Shown one piece after another: positions 1 to 10,641 of a DNA stretch of 64,000 nt. The notes under the pieces were generated by a model. That model made no database searches. It was not told the DNA's origin and saw only the letters and a program-made list of their open reading frames with translations. The stretch's first letter is position 1. Every line of letters begins with the position of its first letter. A program made the translations under genes and the position numbers. Source of the DNA: Ianthella basta (taxonomy: Eukaryota > Porifera > Demospongiae > Verongiida > Ianthellidae); contig OZ025877.1 in the NCBI GenBank assembly GCA_964019415.1, positions 4,724,742-4,788,741 of the forward strand, read 5' to 3'.

Positions 1-680
1 GCAGTGAGAGGTGACAATTTGTTATCAGACAGTGATTATATCTTATTGGAGAGCAATTATATCTTATAGGGTTCAGTGTGATTCAATCAATAGCAACAAC
101 ACTTCACATGCAAGTGCTTGCATTCAGATCAAACACAAGAACAGTTCAATGAAGTATACAGTAACTCTACACTACCCAACCATTAATATGGTTGGGTTTT
201 CAATATCTATGGTGACACTGTAGTTTCAGTCATGGAAAAGGGCACAAAAATCTTCATCCTATTGGAAGCACTGAGCAAACTGATTACTGCCGCTCTACCA
301 TACTACAACTGTCCGAATTTGTGCGTCGATGGTCCATTGTGCTGTCCCACCGTCAGATTCCTCTGAGCCAGCTTGGCTCTCTCCGCCTCCAATGCCGTTG
401 GGCGCACATTCTGCTGACGCATGATTCACCAGCCAAGTCTTGTTGGCACCTCTGATCACATTGCCAGAGCGGGGCAAGACGTCTCCTCTGCAAAGGAATA
501 GGTTTCCAGAGGTGTAGCGTACGGACGTTTCTGCCCGACTCGCTTGGCTCCTTGCTAGCTAGCTCTCCTAAGCAATGAAAATGCATTGGATTCGCCTGTG
601 CTCCCCTAATGCTTTCCTTACTTGGCAAGAAACCAATTAACATTCAACCAACGCTTCCCTTTGTTTGGCAAATAAATCAC
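1..680. other. Unassigned sequence
   Basis: No gene could be supported here. The minus strand between about 295 and 643 is open in two frames with Cys/Trp-rich translations. No domain was recognised, and the two frames look like chance or decayed coding sequence. Confidence 0.4.
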
Positions 681-792
681 TTATAATACCTCCTTTTCGA
701 GATGTTGCTGATTTATAAGCACTTCCCCTTGGGGCGCTTTGCGCCTCGGGCCTGGTGCTTATAAATCAGCGACATCCCTCAAGGTATTATAA
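681..792. repeat. Foldback repeat with GC-rich core
   Basis: Two roughly 40-base arms (681-722 and about 752-792) are imperfect inverted repeats that both carry TTATAATACC at the outer edge and TTTATAAGCAC at the inner edge. They enclose a short core, GGGGCGCTTTGCGCC, that is itself palindromic. The layout (AT-rich arms, GC-rich self-complementary core) recurs at 1704-1806 and 23489-23575. It is probably a non-autonomous foldback or MITE family. No target duplication was identified. Confidence 0.65.
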
Positions 793-1703
793 CTAATACT
801 TGTTGTATGATCAAGTTTAACTTCCCCAGGAGCAGTGGGCTCTTATTGTTAGCCAATCAGCTTCATGTGGAATGTTTATTCTGTTCTAAAGTTGTTGCTC
901 ATTTTGTACACATTTCTTGCCATGCAGCTGTTGTTCACATAGCATGTGACTCTTTCTCGCAGCATGTTCATGTGTCACCTTGTGGATGTACAATGTCATG
1001 GCAGTGTATGCTCATGACATTTCATGATTACACCAGACTTGCTTGTGCTTGCTAGGTAGCTAGATGCATCAAGCAAAAAATGGGATAAAATTGGCAGAAG
1101 TTAATGTATTTAGCATGAAATGCTTTTCACACGCATACATAAGTGTCCAACTCTTTTCTCAATACAATGGGCTTTGACCGCTGCACAACAATGCTACATG
1201 CAAGCTAAAACGTTTCCAAGTAGCTAAGCAGGGCCTTCTCTACACACTTACAGTGGTTGCCTTGTCTCCATTTATTACAGCAAATTCAGGTAACTGGGTA
1301 AGGCCTGGCATGCGTAACTTCCTTGTAATCAATGGTTGTGTTGCCCACGCTAAAACACCTTTTGCAGAGCCTCGTTTCCAGCGAAAGTACGTAGCTAGCT
1401 ACTAAGTTCCACTGGTCGTGGCCAAACAAGAACAGCGCTTCTTCTACAGAGGGCTCCTTCCCAACTCTTGCGCATTCCTTCTGATCCTATCCGCTACATG
1501 CTTGGCAGTGAAATGTTCAATGGTTCAACGAAGAAGTAGGCTTCTTGGAGTTATTCAGTCCTGCGCCATCTCTAATCACTCCCATTTCGCCATATCCTCC
1601 TTAGTCTTAGTCCATAAGCGTCTGCCGTTGGTACCTAGGAAACAATGTTGTAGCTTGATTTGCTCGACGATTCAAACCATTCTCGTTCGAAAAACAACAA
1701 GCC
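793..1703. other. Unassigned sequence
   Basis: The plus strand has two open stretches (807-1055 and 1418-1741) rich in Cys/His/Ser. Neither shows a recognisable motif, splice structure or coding bias. No repeat boundary was found. Confidence 0.4.
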
Positions 1704-1806
1704 AGTTATATTATGGTACACTCGGCATTAATCCAATTTAATGCACTCGGGTGCTTCGCGCCCTCGTGGTTAAATTAGATAACGCCCTTGCAGCCATAAT
1801 ATAACT
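1704..1806. repeat. Foldback repeat with GC-rich core
   Basis: The outer arms AGTTATATTATGG and CCATAATATAACT are perfect reverse complements of 13 bases. The pairing then continues imperfectly inward around a core containing GGGTGCTTCGCGCCC. The architecture matches 681-792, although the arm sequence differs. Confidence 0.65.
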
Positions 1807-2633
1807 ATAACTTATTCAATCATCTTTCAAGTTAGACTTCTGAAACTTCCTAGCACACATTATTACCACGTAGTCCATGCATGTATGTGAGGATTTGGGG
1901 AAATTATTGGTGTAGCGGCCGCAGTGGGCAAATTCTACACAAATTTACGAGACAGGAAATGGTTTTTGCACTTCCTGGTCGAAATTGGGAAATATCCCAC
2001 ATATGATCATGTACTCTATCAAAAAACGTCTACATGCGAAAGTGTGAGGTTGTAAACACAAATTACAAGGAAATAGGCGTAATAAACACAGTTTAGGTGA
2101 TCGTCAGCAAACTGTCCTTATCAGCTATCTGAACTAGCCAAAGGGGCAGCCTTCCTGCCACTTCTAGTTCAGGTATAGTAGAAGTGTAGAAGTGTAGAAC
2201 AGTGTAAAAAGTAAGAAGTAGCTAGTAGATACACTGCAAAAGTTATGTGGGTAATTAAAAGTCTTCATGTTTTTTCACTAAAAAGGTGCACCCGGTAAGG
2301 TAGCAGCACTGGTGCACGTGTCAAAATCAATTCTGCCCAATGCTTGGTTCAGTTGTTGATTAAGATGTCCATAATTCATGTCTGAAATTTGTAGCTGATT
2401 ACTTCATCCTTGAGTGAGTTAGGGAAGATAGAAATTTAGCCAAAAGGTGTTGCACTAGAGGTGTTAGGCAATTAATTGAAGAGACAAATGCCTATTACTA
2501 ACCTAAAATCAAGATTTACAACACTTTTTTTTGCAACATTCTGTGCACCATATTTGAAATACTGTACATAGTTGTTCAAGCTGCTTTGCTCATCTTCAAC
2601 ACTGACGGAGCCTTTTAACACGCTCTCCAGGTA
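1807..2633. other. Intergenic stretch with a repeat end
   Basis: No gene is visible. At 2297-2312 lies AAGGTAGCAGCACTGG. The same string occurs near 49326, and a close version occurs reverse-complemented near 55860, where the flanking 30 bases also match. This is therefore probably the terminus of a dispersed element whose other end was not found. Confidence 0.4.
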
Positions 2634-3180
2634 TAGTCTCATCCCCAGACCCTTCCCGCAGGGGAGGAAGGCTCTGGTGAAAGTGGGCAGGAAGTTTGGG
2701 CTCAATGGAATGTAATTATGGATGATGACGTAATGCTGCGCTGTGTGCGATTAGTTACGGCCTCTCTGACGCTTCGATCACGAGTTGCTTCATGAGGGCA
2801 ATCAAAGGACTCACAACAATGACAATTGAGGTAGAGCTGGCGTGCTGGCGTAGAACATCGTAAACGGCAGGCAGCAGAGCATAGAGCGATTTTCCGTGGC
2901 ATGTTGGCAGACTTACGAAGAAGTCTTCGCTGCAAATGAACTCCGACACTGCCTGGTACTGCTTGTCCTTCAACTGTCTATATCTAAGTTCTTTAGCTGC
3001 TCTGGAGATGGCTGCGCTCACTTCTTCAACTGCGAATCTGCTTAAGCATACGTACTTGCCATTATAACTCGTTCGTGAGGTGAGAAATTGCACAATCCCG
3101 CTACTAGCAATCTGATTGGCGCTGCCCACATTCAGGCAGCAGTCACAAGAACCTGTCCAATTTCACCAGACCCTCCAGTG
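2634..3180. mobile_element. TAGTCTC-type TIR element, right end lost
   Basis: The left end TAGTCTCATCCCCAGACCC and the following 500 bases match the element at 49917-55057 once the LTR insertion there is ignored. Both contain a subterminal hairpin (CAGACCCTTCC with its complement) and a minus-strand RecQ-like fragment. Similarity stops near 3175 at CACCAGACCC, before the expected right TIR, so this copy is truncated or rearranged. No flanking duplication could be matched. Confidence 0.75.
2755..3129 (-). pseudogene. RecQ-like helicase N-terminal fragment
   Basis: This open frame of 124 codons has the RecQ order: a Q-motif-like RQLKDKQYQAV, a Walker A region LPTCHGKS (one Gly of the usual PTGxGKS replaced), then VVSPLIALMKQLV, which matches motif Ia. 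RecQ enzymes are ATP-dependent 3'-5' DNA helicases several hundred residues long. Here only the first quarter of the helicase core is present, ending just inside the left TIR. Transcription would run inward from the missing right TIR. A fragment carried by a transposon is the best reading; a functional helicase is excluded by length. Confidence 0.8.
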
Positions 3181-3389
3181 CCAGGAGGAGATGATTGGTG
3201 TTTCGTTGGCGGCAAGCTGTCGAGCTCACTACAATCACGACGCTGGTAACGCAGTGTACGCCAGACAAAGTCAGTATGGGTGAGAAACAGGAGCCATGTA
3301 TTCCTAGACCAGGTTGTAGCATGATGGGACGAGGAAGAGTGAGCAGGAAGCACCTCTACAATCTTATTGTAGACCTTAGCAGTACTGTT

Positions 3390-3485
3390 TTAGCCCAACA
3401 GAAGTTTCTGGACCGTATCCTCGCTCCACGCATCCACCAGTACCGCTGTTTTGCCATCCGACCACGTCTTTCCGCTTTCTGCCAT
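3390..3485 (-). pseudogene. Myb/SANT-like DNA-binding fragment
   Basis: A minus-strand ATG at 3485 opens 31 codons with the spacing of a trihelix Myb/SANT-like domain: KTWSDGKTAVLVDAWSED, with two Trp about 15 residues apart. A related continuation (VYNKIVEVL) appears in another frame just downstream, so the fragment is frameshifted. Such domains are common in regulators derived from Harbinger-type transposons. The fragment lies on the same strand as, and upstream of, the RecQ fragment at 2755-3129. Confidence 0.5.
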
Positions 3486-3495
3486 TTTCTAACAT

Positions 3496-3601
3496 TGGGT
3501 TGAACCCACCTCCTGAACTGGGTTGCGTGAACCGGGTTCGACCCAGTTACAAAATCAAAATTCCACACCTTAAAGGTGTGAAACTGGGTTTGACCCAGTT
3601 T
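3496..3601. repeat. Cluster of GGGTY-RACCC palindromes
   Basis: Three short palindromes of the form GGGTTnRACCC occur in about 105 bases (near 3497, 3535 and 3586; the last is ACTGGGTTTGACCCAGT). A CACACCTTAAAGGTGTG palindrome sits between the second and third. They lie directly upstream of the Myb/SANT-like ATG on the minus strand and could be dimeric factor sites or a decayed inverted-repeat element. Confidence 0.5.
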
Positions 3602-3884
3602 AAAAGTGTCCATGTGAAAGGGGTGAGTGAAATGCCATTAAAGAGGACTTAAGTTTGTAAATCGAGACCACCATTTGGAATGACAGATATAATGCATCAT
3701 AACGCACATGAGGCCATACGAATACCTAAAACTGAAACAATATATATAGGGACACCCAAAATTATACACACATACATTAGCACTGCATTGTAGGCATTTA
3801 TGATATTATGTAGCAAATTCAGGAGGGCAAAATGGCCTAAATCATAACTATTGGATAGGAGGAGCCTCAGAAAGCCAAACAAAT

Positions 3885-4065
3885 CGCTGTGAAATGGCTA
3901 GATTCAAAAGATGCTCATAAGACAAATTGCATCAATGTGAACAAATTATTAGGCTGCACCGGGAGACTGCAATCAGAAAGGAAGTCACCATGAAGTTGAA
4001 CACACGACTCTATAGGGGCACAGTGGTTGATTTTCTGGCCTGGACTCTTTCATCTCCAAAGGAGA
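3885..4065 (+). pseudogene. Tudor-like domain fragment of the BEN gene family
   Basis: The plus strand reads VKWLDSKDAHKTNCINV and, after a frame change, LYRGTVVDFLAW. These align with the N-terminal region of the gene at 4651 (VEWLEPKDAGELNRVNV ... YSRCYQAIVVDLLDW). The pattern suits a small Tudor-like fold, which is an inference. The piece is frameshifted and lacks any BEN region. Confidence 0.55.
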
Positions 4066-4109
4066 CATCACGCCAGCAACAGAAGAAGGGGAATCGTAAC
4101 AAAGCAGAA

Positions 4110-4285
4110 CAGGTATTACAGCTCAGCATTAAACCTCACGACAACTTCTGCTCCGACCGCAATCTCCGTGAGCTGTCCAATAACCTGCTTCACACTCACA
4201 TGGTTTGTATTCCCAGCGTGACTGCGTCCTTCAATTCCTGCCACTTCACTACCATTTTGTTCTATATATAAGGCAACTTCTTCTC
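4110..4285 (-). pseudogene. Tudor-like domain fragment, inverted copy
   Basis: On the minus strand, NTNHVSVKQVIGQLTEIAVG followed by VVVRF aligns with NRVNVKHIVGDTGSIAVG ... VLVKF of the gene at 4651. This fragment lies tail to tail with the plus-strand fragment at 3885, so the family was duplicated in both orientations here. Confidence 0.5.
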
Positions 4286-4650
4286 TTTGGACTCAGGTTT
4301 GCATGTTACACATAAAGACGATTTTGCACATTCAAATGAATATAGAATTAATGCTTAAAATGTGTTAACTTCCGAGTACATTCCTCACTCGTACGAGAAT
4401 ATTTCTTACTTGTATGAGTGAATTCTGTGCGTGCACAGCATCTGCGGGTTGTATGCAATTTTATGGTTAGCTAATTTTAATGGTACAGTACCTATGCTTG
4501 TACTGTACTGATTACAGGAACATTACCATGAAACTGCGTACCACATGAAGGCGTCCCTGCATACTCGTTCGATTAACATGCGCGTGCGCACTAGGTGTGA
4601 CCAAATTATTATAGGTGTTGTGTTTGTATGGGTGTAGAGAAGTGTACCAG

Positions 4651-6228
4651 ATGGCAAGAGAGAAGAACGAAGTATTGGTGGAATGGCTTGAGCCGAAAGA
4701 CGCTGGTGAACTAAATCGTGTCAATGTGAAGCATATCGTTGGAGACACTGGAAGCATTGCAGTAGGAGAAACCGTCTTGGTTAAGTTCTATTCACGATGC
4801 TACCAAGCAATCGTGGTCGACCTGCTTGATTGGATGTGCCAATGAAGTGTCGTGAGCAGACGAAGCGTACTGACACTACAGCGAAAGAGGCAGCTGACAG
4901 CGCAGGCAAGAAGAAAGTCGCCAAAAAGCCAAAGAGTCGTGCACGTAAGCAACAAGGAAAGAAGACCTCGCTGTTGTTGGGGAGCAGTGCGCTTGCCAGT
5001 CGGGAGACAGAAGGAGATGGAGAAGATACTAACAATTCAGTTGAAGAGGAGACACCCACAAAGATTTGAAAGATATCACCAACACTACCAGCCCTCCTAT
5101 GGATTCTGAAGATAAGCTAAGCCCTAAGCCCTTTCCCAACCATCACCTATCCCGTCATTTAATAACATGTGCACCTCACACTCACCTGCCCAATCACACC
5201 AAACACATACCCCCCACTCTTCAACCTCACTGCCCCCTCACTCCTCACCCTCACCTGGCCCCTCACACTACACACACCCCACACTCCTCACCTGGCCCCT
5301 CACACTACACACATACCCCACACTCCTACTCACCTGGCCCCTCACACTACACACATACCCCTCACTCCTACTCACCTGGCCCCTCACACTACACACATAC
5401 CCCGCACTCCTACTCACCTGGCCCCTCACACTACACACATACCCCACACTCCTACTCACCTGGCCCCTCACACTACACACATACCCCGCACTCCTACTCA
5501 CCTGGCCCCTCACACTACACACATACCCCGCACTCCTACTCACCTGGCCCCTCACACTACACACATACCCCACACTCATCACATCCACCTGACCCCTCAC
5601 ATCGATTGTCATATGCATGTATCCCCCATTTCTTGCCCATCACACAGTTATTTGTATGCACAGTCCTCATACACACCAAATCGCTATTCATTGTATCTGC
5701 CAATCCCTCACTGTACATGTTCACCTCCACCTCATTTGTTGTAGCCACACACCTCTTACTCTTTTTGCTCATTTAACCCACTAAACAGCCACATCACTCC
5801 TCACACCCATGCTTCTCTCGTCAGCCAGTGAATTTGAATGAGATATTTGACACCAGTAAGATGATCAAGCTAGAAGTAATTTCAGATTGCTACAAAGCAG
5901 TAAATTCACAGGATGACCTTGCAGTTCAGCTAGTGAAACGAAGCTACAGTCCCTATGAGAAAGCCACTTCCAATTGTGCTGGCATTTGGAAGAAGCAGTT
6001 GTCGCCAGTCAGGATGGCAGCTATCAAAGATGCCATCCATTCTATTTACTGTATCCGGTGCGGCCTGACCAGAATGAGAAGGACATCTGGCGATTGTACA
6101 GGCAAGTTATTTACAGTAGCTGTCGTCAACTGAACAGGGCATCAATGAAAGACATGTTACATCAAGTACCCTTCTTTATACTGTCATGCACTATTGTATC
6201 AGATGCCACGTTCGTGACGTCTATTTAG
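4651..6228 (+). pseudogene. Tudor-like + BEN gene, copy B
   Basis: ATG at 4651 opens an N-terminal domain (VLVEWLEPKDAGELNRVNV ... VLVKFYSR ... VVDLLDW). A Lys/Arg-rich basic stretch (KKKVAKKPKSRARKQ, about 4890-4960) follows, then a Pro/His/Tyr linker built on the 42-bp minisatellite, and a C-terminal region from about 5821. The latter (YSPYEKATSN ... QLSPVRMAAIKDAIHSIY, then in another frame DIWRLYRQVIYSSCRQLNR) fits a BEN DNA-binding domain. At least two frame changes separate the parts (near 4830 and near 6045), so the copy is decayed or the breaks hide small introns. BEN proteins are chromatin and DNA binders; the pairing with a Tudor-like domain is inferred. A related copy lies at 12829-15600. 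Confidence 0.6.
5238..5590 (+). repeat. 42-bp minisatellite in the BEN gene linker
   Basis: About eight tandem copies of a 42-base unit containing CTGGCCCCTCACACTACAC differ mostly by A/G at one site. Because 42 is divisible by 3, every plus frame and one minus frame stay open. The frame reading SPGPSHYTHTPHSY is the one continuous with upstream coding sequence. The near identity of the units points to recent expansion. Confidence 0.9.
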
Positions 6229-6861
6229 GAATGCGCCCGGTTCAAAATGGCGTCCCTATCTTAATGTATTAGGGCGCTTCAGTGAAACTAGCCTAACGGC
6301 AGTGGCAAAGAATAATTAAAGGCCATGGATAGGCTTCTTTTGATGTATTAACGACGGCAGCATATCCAAAGCCAACCTGGAGTGCTCGTAAGAGAAAAGC
6401 GTCATAGGCTGCCCGTACCCCATCTTGTCTTTTCATATTATTCTTGTTCTCCTTCCCACTGAATATTTGCACGCTCCTAGCGCACGACACAGGGCACCTA
6501 CGGACCCAAGTCATGTACGAGAACTTACGTACCTAGGTCAAGGACTAGGATCTGAGCGCCCGGTGGCAATCCGACAAGTACAGCGCTGGAGCGGGCAGGA
6601 AATTTGTCCTCCCCGTGTATTAAAGATACCCCAATGCCGCCATTTTGTTGCGCTAGTATACCGTACGGTACACGGCAGCCGCTTCATCTAAAAGTGGCGC
6701 AACTGTGCTCGATGCTCTACACAATCTTTAGCTAATTTAAGGAAGGGGTATTAGTCAGCGCTGGTATCAATCTGATGTAACCATAGTCCTTTGGATATGC
6801 AAAAACTGTACAAACTAGTGTATAAAAATTCCTTTAGAATTAAAGGGGATTTAGGAATAGT
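6229..6861. other. Unassigned sequence
   Basis: No gene or repeat boundary was recognised. The open frames at 6293-6514 (minus) and 6425-6691 (plus) show no motif. Confidence 0.4.
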
Positions 6862-7093
6862 CAGCAGAAAAAGCATAGAAACAAGCAACAGTAATTCAAC
6901 ATCATGGTGAACCACATTGCCGTGAAGTTTGCTATGCATTCCTAATTTCCTTGTAGCTACATGGGACTAGCTAGCTAGACATTTGGGCCCATGTAGCTGC
7001 ACAAGGAAATTAGGAATGCATAGCAAACTCCACGGCAGTGTGGTTCACCATGATGTTGAATTACTGTTGCTTGTTTCTATGCTTTTTCTGCTG
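6862..7093. repeat. Long foldback with about 105-bp arms
   Basis: The left arm (6862-6965) and right arm (6988-7093) are reverse complements with only a few mismatches, separated by about 22 bases rich in CTAG. The arms include CAGCAGAAAAAGCATAGAAA near the outer edge and CATTCCTAATTTCC further in. The high arm identity suggests a recent foldback element or recent arm conversion. No coding sequence is present. Confidence 0.85.
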
Positions 7094-7350
7094 GCTTCTT
7101 ATTTGCAGCTTGTGTGATATCTATTATTCTTACTGCCTCAGCATTAACTCTAATAAAGGCAGCTATGCATTCCATTTCTTATTGTTTTATATTGTAATAA
7201 TACTATTGTAGAGAGTTATTGAGTGATGGCAAAGTCACGTACTAGACTACAGCATGTATCAATTAAGGGTCGGACGAATACTCTATATCAAATTTGACTA
7301 TTTACATCACAACAAACTCGTAACTAAAGTCAAATGAGAAATCACACACT

Positions 7351-9066
7351 TAGGAATAATTAATATATAAATTAATTACAAGGATACAACAGCCCTACCT
7401 TATCAATCAAGACAGCATGCAATTATGCATGCACGCATGCAACAGTCAATTGTCAATAAGGGGCAGCCGCCCCCAGCACTGCTGCTGTGTTCCCTCTCTG
7501 TACTGTCACTGCCACCCTCTGGAGGAGGTATGCATGTGACATGTGGTCACCCGATGTCCCCCAACCTCTCCTATGAAGGCCTCTGCCTCAGGGCCAAACG
7601 CGCCCAAGGTCTCAACAGCAATTGCGACAAACTCGTGTGTTGCAAGTAGGTCCTGGTACTTGCTCCTCTTTCTCACTTCAGGAGGAGAGGCAACTGCTCC
7701 TGCCTCTCTAGTAGCCTGTGGAATGTGTGAAAGAGCAAACGTGCCTGGACACGTTACATCCCATACGAGGGAGTGCCCACACTTCCATGGTACAATAGTC
7801 AGCCTGTCAGGCCAAATTCCATCTGCTCTGCCTAGGCCGGTTGGTTCCAGGGTGGACGGAATGTGGGCAGCTGCCAATGATCTTCGGATGATGTAATTGA
7901 GGACAGCATGGCGAAGGTGTCTGCCCTTACTCCTTGAGCAGCTTAGGCCATGAGTACCAGTTGAGTCCACCTGGGCTCCACACCTCAGGCAGGTATGGGG
8001 TTGGCACAAGGCAGCCCCCAGGCGAAGACCAACTGCCACCATTACCAGTTCGTCGTCCATCCTGAGGCCTACAGCGGGAATGGGCAAGGCATTAAGCCAA
8101 GCACCAGACTCCTTAGTAGCAGCGGCAAGGAGACGGGCACGGGACCTGGGTTCTGTAGAGCTGGCCAAGATGGCTTGGTAGGTCTCTTGAACACTGGGTG
8201 CATCCCAAGCTTTCTGCTGACATGTGGCCACCCCCTGAGGGGCAGGACTGTTGTGGCTCTGACTCTAGAGAGAGAGAGCTACATCCGCTGCAGCATATGG
8301 AAGATCACTGAAACCGTCCGGGAGGATCTGGTGGATAAGGGCCGATGAGCCAGCGGCTGAAGCCAAGAAGGCGGAGGGTGCCAGCTGGACTGCACTTCTT
8401 ATTCCTATTCCCTTTGCTGACACAGGCAGTGAGGCCTGGAGCCAGATGGAATCAGTGTCACTTAGATTGACATTGAGGATGTCACTCAGGGTGTTACGTA
8501 GCTGTTCGTCAAATGCCTCCAGGAACTCAGATTCAAAGCATGGTGCAGTGCACAGAATGTAGAGCACCTTTGGCAGGGCAAATGAGTGGCAAAGGAGAAG
8601 AGTATCATGCCTGTGAAGATGCTACAGCCTATTACCCATTGTCTTTAGTGCTTCCAGCTTCTGTCCCAAGGCTTTGTCAATGGACTTTACTTTGCCGATG
8701 GGAGAACCCAACAATTCAGCCTCTTCCATGGGGACCACTTGTATGTCTGGCGCAGAAAGCAGTACTTCCTCTACTGCCTGTGCTTGGCCTATCACTTCGG
8801 TTTACCCGAAGGTTAACCCCTGATGCAAGGCTCTGCTTGTGCCTTCCCCTCTTGGCGGCCCGAAGGCAACGAATCAGGAATAGCAGGAGGCGCTCCCATG
8901 CACTACGGTTATTACAACCCACCACCTGATCAAGGATTGTTGTGAGCTTTGTAGACGTCTTCTCACAGGAGTCTCTCGAGATCCTTCTCAGCACACTGAT
9001 GTTGGGAGGACAGGATGGGATGGTGAGAGGAGTTGTAGTTGTGCCACTTTGTTCACCATGCCCCAA
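7351..9066 (-). mobile_element. LINE with restriction-like endonuclease, copy 1
   Basis: The minus strand carries an N-terminal region (about 9066-8800, including TTILDQVVGCNNRSAWERL). It then jumps to the thumb end of a reverse transcriptase (about 8770-8265, with EEAELLGSPIGK) and ends in a 241-codon frame (8231-7506). That frame has a CCHC finger (CLRCG ... HGLSC), an R-x2-H-x3-N element and PD ... WDVTC, which fit the C-terminal nuclease of R2/NeSL-type LINEs. The RT palm with the FYVDD box seen in copy 2 is missing, so this is an internally deleted copy. The 3' end is the AT-rich run near 7351. Confidence 0.75.
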
Positions 9067-9074
9067 ATCATCAC

Positions 9075-10148
9075 TGGATGCCTCAGAGGTGGACAGCCCT
9101 TTGTCACTCTGTCATTGCTCATCTCATTCAATTTGCCCTTCCAATTTTCCTGCTTTCTCCTTATCACATCTAATACACTTTCCTGCCCAAGATGCTGTCT
9201 AATGTGTTCACTCCTTATTCTCTCCATTCTACTTACTCCTTGTACTCTTCTTAAAACATTCATTTGCGTTGCCTGCACTTTCGACTGCTGCTGCTTTGTC
9301 AAGCTCCATGCCTCACACCCATACAACAAGATGGCATCATTGTGGCATTGACTACTTTCAACTTTGTGCCCTTACTTAACTCTCTCCTCCTCAGTACTGC
9401 CTCACTCATTCCTCCAATCATTCTCGTAACACTCCCAATTCTTGCCTCCAATCACCCCCAAATATTTCATTTCATTTACCTGCTCAATAGCCTGGTCACC
9501 AACTCTCACTTCACAGTCACCCCTCTCCCTTGCTACCTTCATCACTTTTGTCTTCCTCCAATTTACCTTCAAGTCCCATCTAAACATTGCCTCACTCAGT
9601 ACCTGCAAATTGCTCTGCAGCCCCTCTTCCGACTCTGCCATCAACACCATGTCATCTGCATAGAGTAGCACTCCCACCTCACCTGTAGACAGCTTTACCT
9701 CTCTCACAAACCCTCCTCTTGCTTCCCTTGTCACCTTATCCACAAATATATTGAACAACCATGGCGGTAGTGTGCAGCCTCATCTCATACCCCTATTCAC
9801 CCCAAACCACTCTGACTCTCTATCTCCAATCCTCACACTTGCCTTCCCACCTTCATACAGCGATTGAATTGCTAGTAATAATCTTCCCTCAACACCATAT
9901 TCTTCCAGCACTCTCCATAGCTTTTCCCTATTCACTTTATCATATGCCTTCTCTAAATCTACAAATGCCATATACACCACCTTGTCCTTTTCAATGGTCT
10001 TCTCCATAATCTGCCTCACTGTAAAGATCTGATCATTACAGCCCCTTCCAGCCCTAAACCCTCCTTGCTCATCAATTACTTTTTCGGCCGTTATCAACTT
10101 CACTCTGTCATTTAGCACTCTTGCATACACCTTACCAACCACACTCAA
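9075..10148 (-). mobile_element. APE-type LINE, RT and 3' part
   Basis: The minus frames contain an RT palm (QGGFRAGRGCNDQIF, then VDLEKAYDKVNREKLW, 10148-9780), a YADD box (LLYADDMVLMAES) in 9758-9402, and the usual C-terminal block MLYGCEAWSLTK ... MNVLRRVQGVSR (9329-about 9090). It has frameshifts between blocks. It abuts the 5' end of LINE copy 1 near 9070. Its own 5' endonuclease part lies next to it in the opposite orientation. Confidence 0.8.
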
Positions 10149-10189
10149 AAGGCTTATCCTTCTGTAATTCGCGCATTCCAGACTGAAAC

Positions 10190-10556
10190 TGGCGGATGAC
10201 GACTGAAAATGGTGGATTTAGCGCTGCACTCGGTCTTTGTCGAAGACAGCCGGTCAGCAAGAGGGATGATGAGGAGTAATGAGAGGGAGCGAAATGATTC
10301 TAAGAGAGTAGATGATATGATTAAGAGATTTGGGTGTTGGAATGTGAGGTCAATGAACGGCAAAAAAGAGGAACTGGGCACTGAAATGAAGACGTATCGA
10401 CCGGAGGTATTAGGAGTGAACGAAACAAAGGTGCGGGGAAACGGAGTGAAGCAGATTGGAGGCGTAGTGTGTGTGTATTCTGGTGTGCAGGAAGGAAGGG
10501 TGAAAGGAGGGGTGGCGATTCTCTTGTCGATGAGTTTTGGAGCCTTTTTGAAGAAG
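10190..10556 (+). mobile_element. Inverted 5' segment of the APE-type LINE
   Basis: The plus frame reads FGCWNVRSMNGKKEEL ... EVLGVNETKVRGNG ... KGGVAILLS, the start of an APE-type endonuclease. It lies on the opposite strand from the RT that directly adjoins it. A 5' inversion with loss of the middle of the element is what twin priming during LINE insertion produces. Confidence 0.75.
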
Positions 10557-10596
10557 TGAAAGTGTATTAATGAAAGAATTGTGCTGGGACTGACTG

Positions 10597-10641
10597 ACTG
10601 TTGTATCCTAGAAATTAATCTATATATTAATTATTCCTAAG
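10597..10641 (+). repeat. Plus-oriented 3' end of the restriction-like LINE
   Basis: This stretch (GTTGTATCCT ... ATTAATTATTCCTAAG) is nearly identical to the reverse complement of 7351-7395, the 3' terminus of LINE copy 1. It abuts the 11-bp duplication TTTGACTATTT. The LINE complex therefore carries the same 3' end, in opposite orientations, at both edges. Confidence 0.6.

Noticed and set aside
3496-3601. tRNA gene or SINE B box (GGGTTCGACCC)
   Set aside because: The string resembles a B box, but no A box at the right distance and no cloverleaf could be drawn; it is one of three similar palindromes.
5066-5776. Several overlapping long frames in three plus frames and one minus frame
   Set aside because: The 42-bp unit is a multiple of 3, so all frames stay open. 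Only the frame continuous with the BEN gene is considered coding.
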